DNA of 64,000 bases from Bradyrhizobium mercantei (GTDB taxonomy: Bacteria; Pseudomonadota; Alphaproteobacteria; Rhizobiales; Xanthobacteraceae), in contig NZ_MKFI01000002.1 of assembly GCF_001982635.1 (NCBI RefSeq), positions 733,313 to 797,312 on the forward strand. Direction: 5' to 3'. The position numbers and the translations under genes are program-made. Below the pieces are notes generated by a model. The model had not been told where the DNA came from. It did not search any database and saw only the letters and a list, made by a program, of their open reading frames with translations. Shown here piece by piece: positions 16,717 through 24,008 of the stretch; within the stretch, counting starts at the first letter, position 1, and the number at the start of each line of letters is the position of its first letter.

Positions 16717-17028
16717 TCATACCAGCTCGCAGGCCGTGGCCGGCCGCTTTGCATGGCGCAGCCTGGTCAGCCCGGCCCGGTTGATCTCGAGCGTGACCCC
16801 ACCGCCCCTGTAACGCGTGCCCGTCAGCGACAGACGCTTCGTCAGCGTCACCGCCTTGCCGTCGAGCTGCAGATGCGCACGCGTATCCCCGTTGAAGAAC
16901 GCAGCGATGAACTGCGTGCCGTCGGCACAGCGATAATTCCGGAACGCGGATTGCGCTGACGCAGCCGAGGAACCAAGAGCCTCGAAAAGAATTGCGCCGA
17001 TTAAAATGGCGCACTGGCGATAAGTCAT
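16717..17028 (-). CDS. MliC-family lysozyme inhibitor-like exported protein
   Basis: A 103-residue protein with a signal peptide (ILIGAILFEALGSSAASA) and one MliC domain: 'YRCADGTQFIAAFFN' and the matching late cysteine in 'ATACELV' would form the family disulfide, and 'YRGGGVTLEIN' is the typical strand with the inhibitor loop. MliC proteins block C-type lysozyme in the envelope. There is no lipobox, so it is probably periplasmic rather than lipid-anchored. ATG 17028 follows GGGGGAG. Confidence 0.8.
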   Translation of the reverse strand: MTYRQCAILIGAILFEALGSSAASAQSAFRNYRCADGTQFIAAFFNGDTRAHLQLDGKAVTLTKRLSLTGTRYRGGGVTLEINRAGLTRLRHAKRPATACELV

Positions 17029-17125
17029 ATTCTCCCCCCGAGAGGCCGGTTATAGACCTGTCTGCGCCAACACTCCCGCGCCAAAGATTGAGCCAAGACC
17101 TCAACAGCTGCAACAGGTCCGCCCG

Positions 17126-17869
17126 ATGTCAGAAACCCCTGCCCGTCACCTCAATCTCGCCGGCGCCAGCAATTTTCGCGACCTCGGCGGTTACCAGACG
17201 CGTGACGGCCGGACGGTGCGCTGGCGGCAGATCTTCCGCTCCAACCATCTGGCGCATCTCACCGAGCGGGACGTCGAGGTCGTGCGCTCCCTCGGGGTCA
17301 AAAGCGCCTTCGATTTCCGCGGCGTCGCCGAGCGCGCCGAGGCGCTGTGCGGCATGAGCGACGTCACGGTACATTCGCTGCCGGTCGAGCCGACGGTGGT
17401 GGCGTCGCTGCGCGAGATCGCCAGCAACCGGCAACTGTCCGAAGCCGATGCGATCGACGTGATGCGGGATTCCTATCGCGGCTATGTGCAGGACAACACG
17501 CCGCGTTATCGCTCGCTGTTTGCCCATCTGCTCGAAGACCGTGCGCCGCTGGTGATCCACTGCACCGCCGGCAAGGATCGCACCGGCTTTGCCTGCGCGC
17601 TGATCCTGCACGCACTCGGCGTGTCCGAGCAGGTGATCGCGGACGACTATCTCCTGACCAATCAGTTCTACAAGCGCGACCCGGCGCACAGCACCGAGCT
17701 GCCCGACGACGTCAAGCAGGTGCTCGGCACAGTCCGCGCGGCGTTCCTGGAGGCTGCGTTCGAGGCGATCGATGCCGACTATGGCGGCCTCGACGGTTAT
17801 TTCCGCGAAGGCCTCGGGCTCGGCCAGGTCGAGCGCAAGGCGCTTGAAGGCCGCTATCTGCAGGCCTGA
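17126..17869 (+). CDS. Tyrosine-protein phosphatase (SIW14/PtpA-like, Y_phosphatase3)
   Basis: A 247-residue cytoplasmic phosphatase. The P-loop HCTAGKDRTG contains the catalytic Cys146 and Arg152, and the N-terminal 'NFRDLGGYQTRDGR' segment is diagnostic of the Y_phosphatase3 family, whose members act on phosphotyrosine or phosphoinositides. No signal peptide. It stands alone between an MliC gene and a repeat-rich gap, so the substrate is unknown. Confidence 0.88.
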   Translation: MSETPARHLNLAGASNFRDLGGYQTRDGRTVRWRQIFRSNHLAHLTERDVEVVRSLGVKSAFDFRGVAERAEALCGMSDVTVHSLPVEPTVVASLREIASNRQLSEADAIDVMRDSYRGYVQDNTPRYRSLFAHLLEDRAPLVIHCTAGKDRTGFACALILHALGVSEQVIADDYLLTNQFYKRDPAHSTELPDDVKQVLGTVRAAFLEAAFEAIDADYGGLDGYFREGLGLGQVERKALEGRYLQA

Positions 17870-17882
17870 TCGGTTCGCGCGC

Positions 17883-17929
17883 GAGCGTTTTCGAGCGAAG
17901 TGGACACCGGTTCGCGTGAAGAAAACGCG
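17883..17929. repeat. Intergenic repeat, family B
   Basis: GAGCGTTTTC and GAAAACGC arms flank 'GAAGTGGACACCGGTTCGCG'. I recognise this as a dispersed element of bradyrhizobial genomes. Only one copy was noticed in this window. Confidence 0.6.
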
Positions 17930-17943
17930 GCCGAGACGAGAAT

Positions 17944-17985
17944 CTAGAGCTTCGGTTCTGATTCCATCAGAACCGAAAGCTCTAG
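17944..17985. repeat. Long palindrome, family C, possible bidirectional terminator
   Basis: CTAGAGCTTCGGTTCTGAT and ATCAGAACCGAAAGCTCTAG form a near-perfect 19-bp stem with a single bulge and a 3-base loop. It lies between two converging genes and includes the stop codon of the one on the minus strand, so it could end both transcripts. Confidence 0.8.
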
Positions 17986-18188
17986 GCCGCAGCGGCCTCG
18001 AGCTCGAGCTCAGCATCGAGATCGGCGATCACGTCCTCGAACGCCGAGATCGCCTGCTGGATCGCAGCGATCTGCATCAATTCCCAACTGCCCACCGGCC
18101 CCTTGCGATTCTGAAGCGCTACGACGAGATCGCGCCGCTGTTCTTTAAGCTGAACGAGCGGTAAACCGTGATCCGGAAGATTTCCCAT
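17982..18188 (-). CDS. Small hypothetical helical protein (68 aa)
   Basis: A short protein with a basic N-terminal half (LKEQRRDLVVALQNRKG) and an acidic helical C-terminal half (ISAFEDVIADLDAELELEA). The heptad-like spacing of Leu and Ile suggests a coiled coil. No family recognised. Its stop codon lies in the long palindrome at 17944-17985. Moderate coding confidence. Confidence 0.5.
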   Translation of the reverse strand: MGNLPDHGLPLVQLKEQRRDLVVALQNRKGPVGSWELMQIAAIQQAISAFEDVIADLDAELELEAAAA

Positions 18189-18301
18189 TGCAAAACCCCT
18201 ACCGTGGCTGGAGTTCCGCTTCTACGGAAAGGGTTCTGCAAACGACTTACAGAACTGCTGCAAATTTTATCCAACCGGCCTCCCCCCGTAGTCTTACGTA
18301 G

Positions 18302-19009
18302 TCAGGACGACGAGTTTGCGCTGCGTGCCACCGCATCGTTGATCGCACCGAGCAGCGCTTGAGTGACACAATCGGTCGCCCACTCGCTCGTATGGAGATG
18401 CTCCTGCGCACCGTCATCGAGTTCGGAGAGCGGAATTCCGGCATCGACCCATTGCTTCATCAGCGCAAAGCGGCGGAACAGGTTGACTTTCCTGCTTGCG
18501 GCGACGTCGGCGATCATTGGCATGAACTGGTTGGCGAGCTTGAGCACGTCGGGCGTGCCGATGATTGCCTGGGTGTACTGCGAATCCATCACCACAACGT
18601 CCAGCGGCAGCCCGGCGAGCACATCGAGTCCTGCCTCGAATGTCGCCTGCACCTGATCGAAATTGTAGTTCCTGTACACGGCGTTGGTGCCGACCTGCCA
18701 GATTACCATCACCGGTGCTTCAGCGATGACGTCGGACTCGATGCGCGCGAACTCTTCCGGCGCCTCTTGCCCGCCGATCCCCCGGTTGATGATGTCGATC
18801 ATCCGGCCAAAGGACTGCTTCTGGCTTCGCCATAAGATCTCCAGCCGTGGCGGAAATGGGAGGACTTTGTCGGCCCCCGCGGTCGATGACGAGCCGAGGG
18901 CAACGATCTTGATCTTGCGTTCGCGCTCGAGCGCTTGCGCAAGATGCGGCAATCCGTAACTGAACTTGACGAGCTCGGGATGGGTTTCGCACGGCCTTTG
19001 TGTCGGCAT
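18302..19009 (-). CDS. SGNH/GDSL-family hydrolase
   Basis: A 235-residue esterase-like protein. Block I is 'VALGSSSTAGAD' with the nucleophilic Ser, the Gly block is 'NRGIGGQ', block III is 'WQVGTNAV' with the oxyanion Asn, and block V is near 'DDGAQEHLHTSEWA' with the Asp-His pair. These are the four conserved blocks of the SGNH fold. No signal peptide with this start. ATG 19009 is preferred over 19018 or 19078 because AAGGA precedes it. The substrate is unknown; the family includes lipases and carbohydrate acetylesterases. Confidence 0.82.
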   Translation of the reverse strand: MPTQRPCETHPELVKFSYGLPHLAQALERERKIKIVALGSSSTAGADKVLPFPPRLEILWRSQKQSFGRMIDIINRGIGGQEAPEEFARIESDVIAEAPVMVIWQVGTNAVYRNYNFDQVQATFEAGLDVLAGLPLDVVVMDSQYTQAIIGTPDVLKLANQFMPMIADVAASRKVNLFRRFALMKQWVDAGIPLSELDDGAQEHLHTSEWATDCVTQALLGAINDAVARSANSSS

Positions 19010-19133
19010 CACAAACATCCTTGACGCGAATGAACTAATGAATGCGCGCAGTAGGAGACGAAATCGGCGGCATTGCAAATGAATTCCGCCTGATCATAGT
19101 GGACGGCAGCCTGTCGTGCGTACGGAGACTGCC

Positions 19134-19814
19134 ATGAACGGAAAAGCCATCGTCATCACCGGCGCCCTCGGCGCGCTCGGCAAAGTGGTCGCCGAACAGG
19201 CGCTGGCGCGCGGCGCGCGCGTCGCCGGCATCGATCATGCTGCCTCGCAGCTAGCGGCGACGGCAGACCGTATCGAACTCGGCGGCGTCGATCTCACCGA
19301 CACTGCGCAGGCAGCGGCCGCAATCGACAAGGCGGCCGCGCATTTCGGCCGGCTCGACGGGCTGATCAACATCGCCGGCGGGTTTACCTTCGAAGCAATC
19401 AGCGACGGCGATCCTGCGACCTGGCAGCGCATGTACGCGATGAACGTGATGACCGCGTTCAACACGTCGCGCGCCGCCATCCCGCATCTCACCAAGTCCG
19501 GCGCCGGACGCATCATCAATATCGGCGCGCTCGGCGCCTTGCAGGCGGCATCCGGCATGGGTCCCTATGCCGCCTCGAAGGCCGGCGTGCATCGCCTGAC
19601 CGAGTCGCTCGCCGCGGAACTCAAGGGCAAGGTCACGGTCAACGCCGTGCTGCCCTCGATCATCGACACCGCGGCCAATCGCGCCGCGATGCCGAAGGCC
19701 GATATCTCCAAATGGGTGACGCCGAAGGAGCTCGCCGAGGTGATCTTGTTCCTCGCCAGCGACGCCGCAAGCGCCGTCACCGGCGCGCTGCTGCCGGTCA
19801 ACGGGCGGGTTTAG
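19134..19814 (+). CDS. Short-chain dehydrogenase/reductase
   Basis: A 226-residue SDR oxidoreductase. The cofactor motif is TGALGALG, followed by NIAGG, the catalytic Ser region 'NIGALGALQ' and the catalytic YAASK pair. Arg or Asp after the second strand ('GIDHAA') hints at NAD rather than NADP. ATG 19134 has GGAG seven bases upstream. The stop overlaps that of the converging GrlR-like gene by a few bases. The substrate is unknown. Confidence 0.88.
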   Translation: MNGKAIVITGALGALGKVVAEQALARGARVAGIDHAASQLAATADRIELGGVDLTDTAQAAAAIDKAAAHFGRLDGLINIAGGFTFEAISDGDPATWQRMYAMNVMTAFNTSRAAIPHLTKSGAGRIINIGALGALQAASGMGPYAASKAGVHRLTESLAAELKGKVTVNAVLPSIIDTAANRAAMPKADISKWVTPKELAEVILFLASDAASAVTGALLPVNGRV

Positions 19815-20155
19815 TCAGCCACCAACAGCCGCAGCTTCGATCTGAAGCGGATGCTCTGCTTGCCGGCGAGCGCCATGCCGTCGCCCTCTGCGGTCTGATC
19901 GGTGTAGGTGCCGGTGAAGCCGATGGTGACCACCTTGCGTTCCCACACCGGGCGTTCGCCATAGGTCGGCGAATGCTCCTCATTGGTGACCTCGCCCTTC
20001 CATTTGCCGTCGGCCGCGGTGTAGCTGCCATGGGCAAAGAAGAATGAGTCCCCGCCACGCATTTGGCCGTCGCGCAGCACCATGACGCCCTGGTTGCCGC
20101 CAGAGACGCCGTCGAGAAATTCGACGGTGATGTGATAGAGCCCGTTCCGGATCAT
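19811..20155 (-). CDS. GrlR-like single-domain protein (paralogue 3)
   Basis: A 114-residue protein equivalent to one half of the two-domain genes at 5989-6693 and 13951-14655. Shared features are 'RNGLYHITVEFLDGVSGG', 'GVMVLRDGQMRGGDSFFF', 'GKWKGEVTNEEHSP' and a C-terminal 'LAGKQSIRFRSKLRLL'. It has no signal peptide. It overlaps the stop of the SDR gene by 4 bases and is transcribed towards it. Function unknown; GrlR homology gives only the fold. Confidence 0.7.
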   Translation of the reverse strand: MIRNGLYHITVEFLDGVSGGNQGVMVLRDGQMRGGDSFFFAHGSYTAADGKWKGEVTNEEHSPTYGERPVWERKVVTIGFTGTYTDQTAEGDGMALAGKQSIRFRSKLRLLVAD

Positions 20156-20296
20156 GCAATGGTCGCGCCGTTGTCCCCGGCCTCACAATAGCCGCTCGGG
20201 CGAACTTTGAGCAAATTCCGTCCGCATCGGCAGGGCTCTTTCCGGGTTATGCTGCTGTCATGAGTCGCGGCCAAACTGCCGCTGGAGCTTTGCCCG

Positions 20297-20980
20297 TTGG
20301 AAACCGCGCTTTATCTGCCCGTCAAACGCTTCCTCGAAAGGCTCGGCTTCACGGTGAAGGGCGAGATCGGCGGCTGCGACCTCGTGGCGCTGAGCGGCGA
20401 TGATCCACCGGTCGTGGTGATCGGCGAACTCAAGCTCGCCTTCAATCTCGAACTGATCCTGCAGGCGGTCGATCGCGCCGGCGCCGCCGATGAGGTGTGG
20501 ATCGCGGCCAAGGTCTCGGCCCGCGGCAAGGGCCGCGAGAGCGACGCGCGGTATCGCAACCTGTGCCGGCGGCTCGGCTTCGGCATGCTCGGCGTCACCG
20601 ATCGCGGCGACGTCGAGGTGCTGGTGCCGCCGCCGACCACAGCACCGCGGCGCAATCCGAAGAAGCGCTCGCGCCTGATCACCGAGCACCGCAAGCGAAA
20701 GGGCGATCCCGCGATGGGCGGATCGACCCGCGCGCCGATCATGACTGCCTACCGGCAGCAGGCGCTGGCCTGCGCCTGTGCACTGTCGGACGGACCCCGG
20801 CGGGTAAAGGACCTGCGGGCCGAGTGCCCTGACGCCGGCAAGATCCTGCAGCATAATGTCTACGGCTGGTTCGATCGCGCCGAGCGCGGCATCTATGTGC
20901 TCACCGATGCCGGCCGCGCCGCGCTGAAGCGCTGGCCGCAGCAGCCGATGAATGTGACAGGGGCCGAAGCCGCCCCGTAA
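20297..20980 (+). CDS. DUF2161 protein: PD-(D/E)xK-like domain plus winged helix
   Basis: A 227-residue protein. The N-terminal half has 'GGCDLVAL' and, after a hairpin, 'VVIGELKLAF', the D ... ExK arrangement of restriction-like nucleases; relatives are annotated as DUF2161 putative phosphodiesterases. A Lys/Arg-rich linker (about residues 115-140) leads to a C-terminal winged-helix-like domain ending 'YVLTDAGRAALKRW'. TTG 20297 is used because GGAG lies 9 bases upstream and no ATG is available. It may be a DNA-binding nuclease or an inactive regulator. It stands alone. Confidence 0.7.
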   Translation: METALYLPVKRFLERLGFTVKGEIGGCDLVALSGDDPPVVVIGELKLAFNLELILQAVDRAGAADEVWIAAKVSARGKGRESDARYRNLCRRLGFGMLGVTDRGDVEVLVPPPTTAPRRNPKKRSRLITEHRKRKGDPAMGGSTRAPIMTAYRQQALACACALSDGPRRVKDLRAECPDAGKILQHNVYGWFDRAERGIYVLTDAGRAALKRWPQQPMNVTGAEAAP

Positions 20981-21027
20981 AGCATGATCCGGAAAAGTGC
21001 GAAGCGGTTTTCCGAAGAGATCATGCT
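20981..21027. repeat. Palindromic intergenic repeat, family A, copy 2
   Basis: AGCATGATC ... GATCATGCT with an inner GGAAAA/TTTTCC. It starts just after the DUF2161 stop and ends 20 bases before the monooxygenase start. Compare 12135-12183. Confidence 0.88.
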
Positions 21028-21046
21028 CAAACTAGAGGGGGAGACC

Positions 21047-21346
21047 ATGATCGTCGTCACCGGCAGCGTCACCGCCCGCCCCGACTCGTTCGACGAGGTA
21101 CGGCGATTGAGCCTCGAGCATGTCCATCGTTCGCGCACCGAGCCCGGCTGCATCTCGCATGCGGTCCATGTCGACTGCGAGAACCCGCTCAGGCTGGTGT
21201 TTTTCGAGCAATGGGCCGACCGCGCCGCGCTGGCGGCGCATTTCGCGGTCCCCGCATCGCGCGAATTCGTCCGCGCCCTGCAATCTCTTGCGGCGGCAGC
21301 GACCACGATCGAGCTTTATGACGGTCACAAGATTGAGAGACTCTAG
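21047..21346 (+). CDS. Antibiotic biosynthesis monooxygenase (ABM) domain protein
   Basis: A 99-residue ferredoxin-like protein of the ABM/YgiN family, with the typical start 'MIVVTGSVTARPDSFDEV', the 'EPGCISHAVHVD' strand and 'LVFFEQWADRAALAAHF'. These proteins oxidise quinone-like or polyketide compounds without a cofactor, or bind heme. ATG 21047 has AGGGGGAG upstream; an open frame upstream is only the family A repeat. No pathway genes surround it. Confidence 0.85.
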   Translation: MIVVTGSVTARPDSFDEVRRLSLEHVHRSRTEPGCISHAVHVDCENPLRLVFFEQWADRAALAAHFAVPASREFVRALQSLAAAATTIELYDGHKIERL

Positions 21347-21435
21347 CTGCATGGCTGGATTGCCATCTCACATTCATATTGCAATGCAACATTGGGGACC
21401 TTACGTATCTCCCGCGATTCACAGATGAGGCGGCG

Positions 21436-21744
21436 ATGAGCGGAGACTGGAACACCAAGTATGGCACCCGGCGCGTGCGGCACGATCCGCCGACGCTGGA
21501 GGAGGCAATCTTCGCTGCCGTCGGCATCACCGACGACGTGGAGGCCCAGGCCGAGATCGCGTCGTCGCTGATGGGGCTGCCCTATGACGAGGTGCTGGCC
21601 GAGGTGAAGAAGACGGCGCGCGTCAGCGCCCGCACCGGCACGGCGACCCGTGTGATCGCCGGCGAACAGGGCGCGCAGCGCTCCGTCGTGGTCGAGCGCC
21701 GCGTGGTCCGCCGCTTCGCGACCGACAAGCGCACCGGCACCTGA
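21436..21744 (+). CDS. Conserved hypothetical protein (102 aa)
   Basis: A cytoplasmic protein with the sequence 'TKYGTRRVRHDPPTLEEAI' near the N terminus and a basic C terminus rich in Arg and Val (VVVERRVVRRF). No motif recognised; I believe similar proteins occur in other bradyrhizobia. ATG 21436 is preceded by TGAGG. A strong bidirectional terminator follows. Reasonably secure as a gene, function unknown. Confidence 0.6.
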   Translation: MSGDWNTKYGTRRVRHDPPTLEEAIFAAVGITDDVEAQAEIASSLMGLPYDEVLAEVKKTARVSARTGTATRVIAGEQGAQRSVVVERRVVRRFATDKRTGT

Positions 21745-21764
21745 ACAAACACCATCCGATGACT

Positions 21765-21806
21765 TAAAGAAAAAGGGCAATCCGCTGAGCGGACTGCCCT
21801 TTTTTG
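21765..21806. terminator. Bidirectional intrinsic terminator
   Basis: AAAGAAAAAGGGCAATCCGC, TGA, then GCGGACTGCCC and a TTTTTT run. The hairpin has A-rich and T-rich flanks on both sides, so it can end the hypothetical gene on the plus strand and the GNAT gene on the minus strand. Confidence 0.88.
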
Positions 21807-21826
21807 CTTTGATGTGAAGTCTCAGC

Positions 21827-22450
21827 TCAGGCTGCCCGGCCCCAACCGGACATCTGCATCACCATCCGCCAATAGGCGCGGTTCATGTCGACGATCGCGC
21901 GCGCAGCCTCCACCGGCGTCACCGGAGCGACAGCCGGCGCCGGTTCGCCCTGGTGCTGCTCGGTCAAGTCGATGCTGCCGGTCGACTCACCGTGACGGAA
22001 GGTCAGCTGCGCACCGAACTTGGTGGCGAGCGCGCGCATCGCGTCGTTCTGCGCACCGGTGGTGATGCGCAGGCTGGCGTAGCCCTTGGCATGCGCCTCG
22101 GCGATCAGCTTGCGGAACAGGGTGGTGCCGACTCCCTTGCGCCGCGCCGACCGCTCGACGCTGAAGGCGATCTCGGGCTGCGCATCCGGTGACTGCTCCG
22201 GCGGATGCAGTTCGGCCGCACCGCGGACCACGCCATCCTCGAAATAGGCGATGATCACCGTGCCGTCGTTGGCGCAACGCTCGGCATAGCGGCGGATGAA
22301 ACTATCGTCGATGAAGCCATGAAAACGATCATGACGGCTGGTTCGATCCAGTCTCAGCAGATGATCGCGCAGCAGGGGAAGCTCCTCCTGCTGGCTCAAC
22401 GTCCGCACGGTGCCCCGCGCAGAGGTCAAACTGATGGAATCGTGGTTCAT
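21827..22450 (-). CDS. GNAT-family N-acetyltransferase
   Basis: A 207-residue protein with an N-acetyltransferase domain in residues 15 to about 145: 'VVRGAAELHP' (strand 4) and the acetyl-CoA loop 'ERSARRKGVGTTLFRKLI'. The C-terminal 60 residues contain a Pro/Ala-rich stretch and a short helix with 'MNRAYWRMVMQMSGWG', not part of the core fold. It is probably a cytoplasmic acyltransferase with unknown substrate. It ends in the shared terminator at 21765. Confidence 0.82.
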   Translation of the reverse strand: MNHDSISLTSARGTVRTLSQQEELPLLRDHLLRLDRTSRHDRFHGFIDDSFIRRYAERCANDGTVIIAYFEDGVVRGAAELHPPEQSPDAQPEIAFSVERSARRKGVGTTLFRKLIAEAHAKGYASLRITTGAQNDAMRALATKFGAQLTFRHGESTGSIDLTEQHQGEPAPAVAPVTPVEAARAIVDMNRAYWRMVMQMSGWGRAA

Positions 22451-22557
22451 TTCATAACTCCTCTTGGTGGCCCTCGAGGAGGCGTCGACTCCCTAACTCG
22501 ATCTATATTGTGCGTCGCAACATATAATTCAAGTGTCTAGATTCATTTAAGTAAACA

Positions 22558-22583
22558 ATGATGTGATCAGAAAATCACATCAT
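22558..22583. repeat. Perfect 10-bp inverted repeat in AT-rich intergenic region
   Basis: ATGATGTGAT and ATCACATCAT around a 6-base centre (CAGAAA). The position, just after the thioesterase stop on the minus strand and upstream of the GNAT gene, allows either a terminator (a TGTTT tract follows on the minus strand) or an operator. The arms differ in spacing from the Crp/FNR consensus. Confidence 0.6.
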
Positions 22584-22590
22584 CGCCCCA

Positions 22591-22992
22591 TCATAATACC
22601 AATTGCGTTTGGGTGATCACCGCGACCAGCTTGCCGTCCTCGGTCTCCAGCCGGGTCTGCCAGACCTGGGTCCGCCGGCCCCGATGCACCGGGGTCGCGG
22701 TGGCGATCACGGTGCTGCCCTCCTTGGCCCCGCCGATGAAGTTGGTCTTGCTCTCCAGTGTCGTGGTGCCCTTGGCGTCCTCGGGCAGGTTGATCACGGT
22801 GGCGGCGGCGCCGACCGAGTCCGCAAAAGCCATCACCGCGCCGCCATGGATGGTGTTGCGGAGGGTGCAAAGGTCCGGCCGCACCAGCATCTTGGCGACC
22901 ACCCGGTCCTGGTCGGCCTCGACGAAGGTGACGCCCTTCAGTTCCGCGAACGGCATCTTCATCGATTGGATCTTCTCGAGCGGCGTCATCAT
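22591..22992 (-). CDS. PaaI-type hotdog thioesterase
   Basis: A 133-residue hotdog-fold thioesterase. The active-site segment 'TIHGGAVMAFADSVGAAAT' matches the PaaI/YdiI family (NxHGGxxxxxxD). These enzymes hydrolyse acyl-CoA thioesters in the cytoplasm. ATG 22992 has GGAGG five bases upstream; an open frame continues further but has no ribosome binding site. It is divergent from the binding-protein gene. Confidence 0.85.
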   Translation of the reverse strand: MMTPLEKIQSMKMPFAELKGVTFVEADQDRVVAKMLVRPDLCTLRNTIHGGAVMAFADSVGAAATVINLPEDAKGTTTLESKTNFIGGAKEGSTVIATATPVHRGRRTQVWQTRLETEDGKLVAVITQTQLVL

Positions 22993-23174
22993 GTTCCTCC
23001 GGTTCTTGTTTGGGCGTCGCGGGCGGGCTGACCCGCGATCCATCTTTCTCAGCAGCAAGCTTTCTCGGACATGATGGATTGCCTGAACGGGCCCGGCAAT
23101 GACGTCCGAGGTAATGATAGGGATGACGTCATGGCCGCCGTGACATTCGCGGGCGATTCTGCATAGCCTCACCG

Positions 23175-23963
23175 ATGCGCGACTTCCCTCCCCGCCGGAT
23201 CGTCTGCCTGACCGAAGAGACGGTCGAGACGCTCTATCTGATCGGCGAGCAGGATCGTATCGTCGGCGTCTCCGGCTACGCGGTGCGGCCGCCGCCAGTC
23301 CGCCACGAGAAGCCGCGCGTTTCGGCCTTCATCTCCGCCGACATTCCAAAGATCCTGGCGCTCGACCCCGATCTGGTGCTGGCCTTCTCGGATTTGCAGG
23401 CCGATATCGTCGCCGATCTCGTGCGCGCCGGCGTCGCCGTCCATGTCTTCAACCAGCGCGATGTCGCCGGCATCCTGGCGATGATCCGCACCCTCGGCGC
23501 AATGGTCGGCGCCGCCGATCGCGCCGACGGGCTCGCGCGCGGCCTCGAGCAGCGACTGGCCGCGATCGCGGCAACGCCGCGTCGGGCGCCGCGGCCAAAG
23601 GTCTATTTCGAGGAATGGGACGATCCCCTGATCAGCGGCATCGGCTGGGTCTCCGAGCTGATCGAGATCGCCGGCGGCGCGGACGCGCTGCCGCATCTGC
23701 GCGCGCACAAGGCCGCCAAGGATCGCATCGTCCCGGCAGACACCGTGCGCGCGGCGATGCCCGACGTGATCCTGGCCTCCTGGTGCGGCAAGAAGGTCGT
23801 GCCCGACCGCATCCGCAAGCGTGCGGGATGGAGTGATATTCCAGCCGTGCGCGACGATCGCATCGTCGAGATCAAGTCGCCGATCATCCTGCAGCCCGGC
23901 CCCGCCGCGCTGACCGATGGTCTCGATGCGATCGTCAAGGCGTTGTGGCCGGAGCGCCTATGA
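23175..23963 (+). CDS. BtuF-like cobalamin/siderophore-type binding protein without signal peptide
   Basis: A 262-residue protein with the Peripla_BP_2 fold of BtuF/FecB: 'PRRIVCLTEETVETLYLIG' at the start, 'IPKILALDPDLVLAFSDLQ' and 'AMPDVILASWCG' later. No signal peptide precedes the first strand, and no BtuC/BtuD genes are adjacent, so it is unlikely to act in ordinary import as it stands. Either the start is misplaced, an unusual export path is used, or it binds a ligand in the cytoplasm. Confidence 0.78.
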   Translation: MRDFPPRRIVCLTEETVETLYLIGEQDRIVGVSGYAVRPPPVRHEKPRVSAFISADIPKILALDPDLVLAFSDLQADIVADLVRAGVAVHVFNQRDVAGILAMIRTLGAMVGAADRADGLARGLEQRLAAIAATPRRAPRPKVYFEEWDDPLISGIGWVSELIEIAGGADALPHLRAHKAAKDRIVPADTVRAAMPDVILASWCGKKVVPDRIRKRAGWSDIPAVRDDRIVEIKSPIILQPGPAALTDGLDAIVKALWPERL

Positions 23964-24008
23964 GTGCGCCCCCCAGGCCATTGAGCGGCTTCGGGACAAC
24001 CCTCGTGC

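Noticed and set aside
22558..22583. Crp binding site
   Set aside because: Half-sites resemble TGTGA/TCACA but the spacing is 8 rather than 6 bases.
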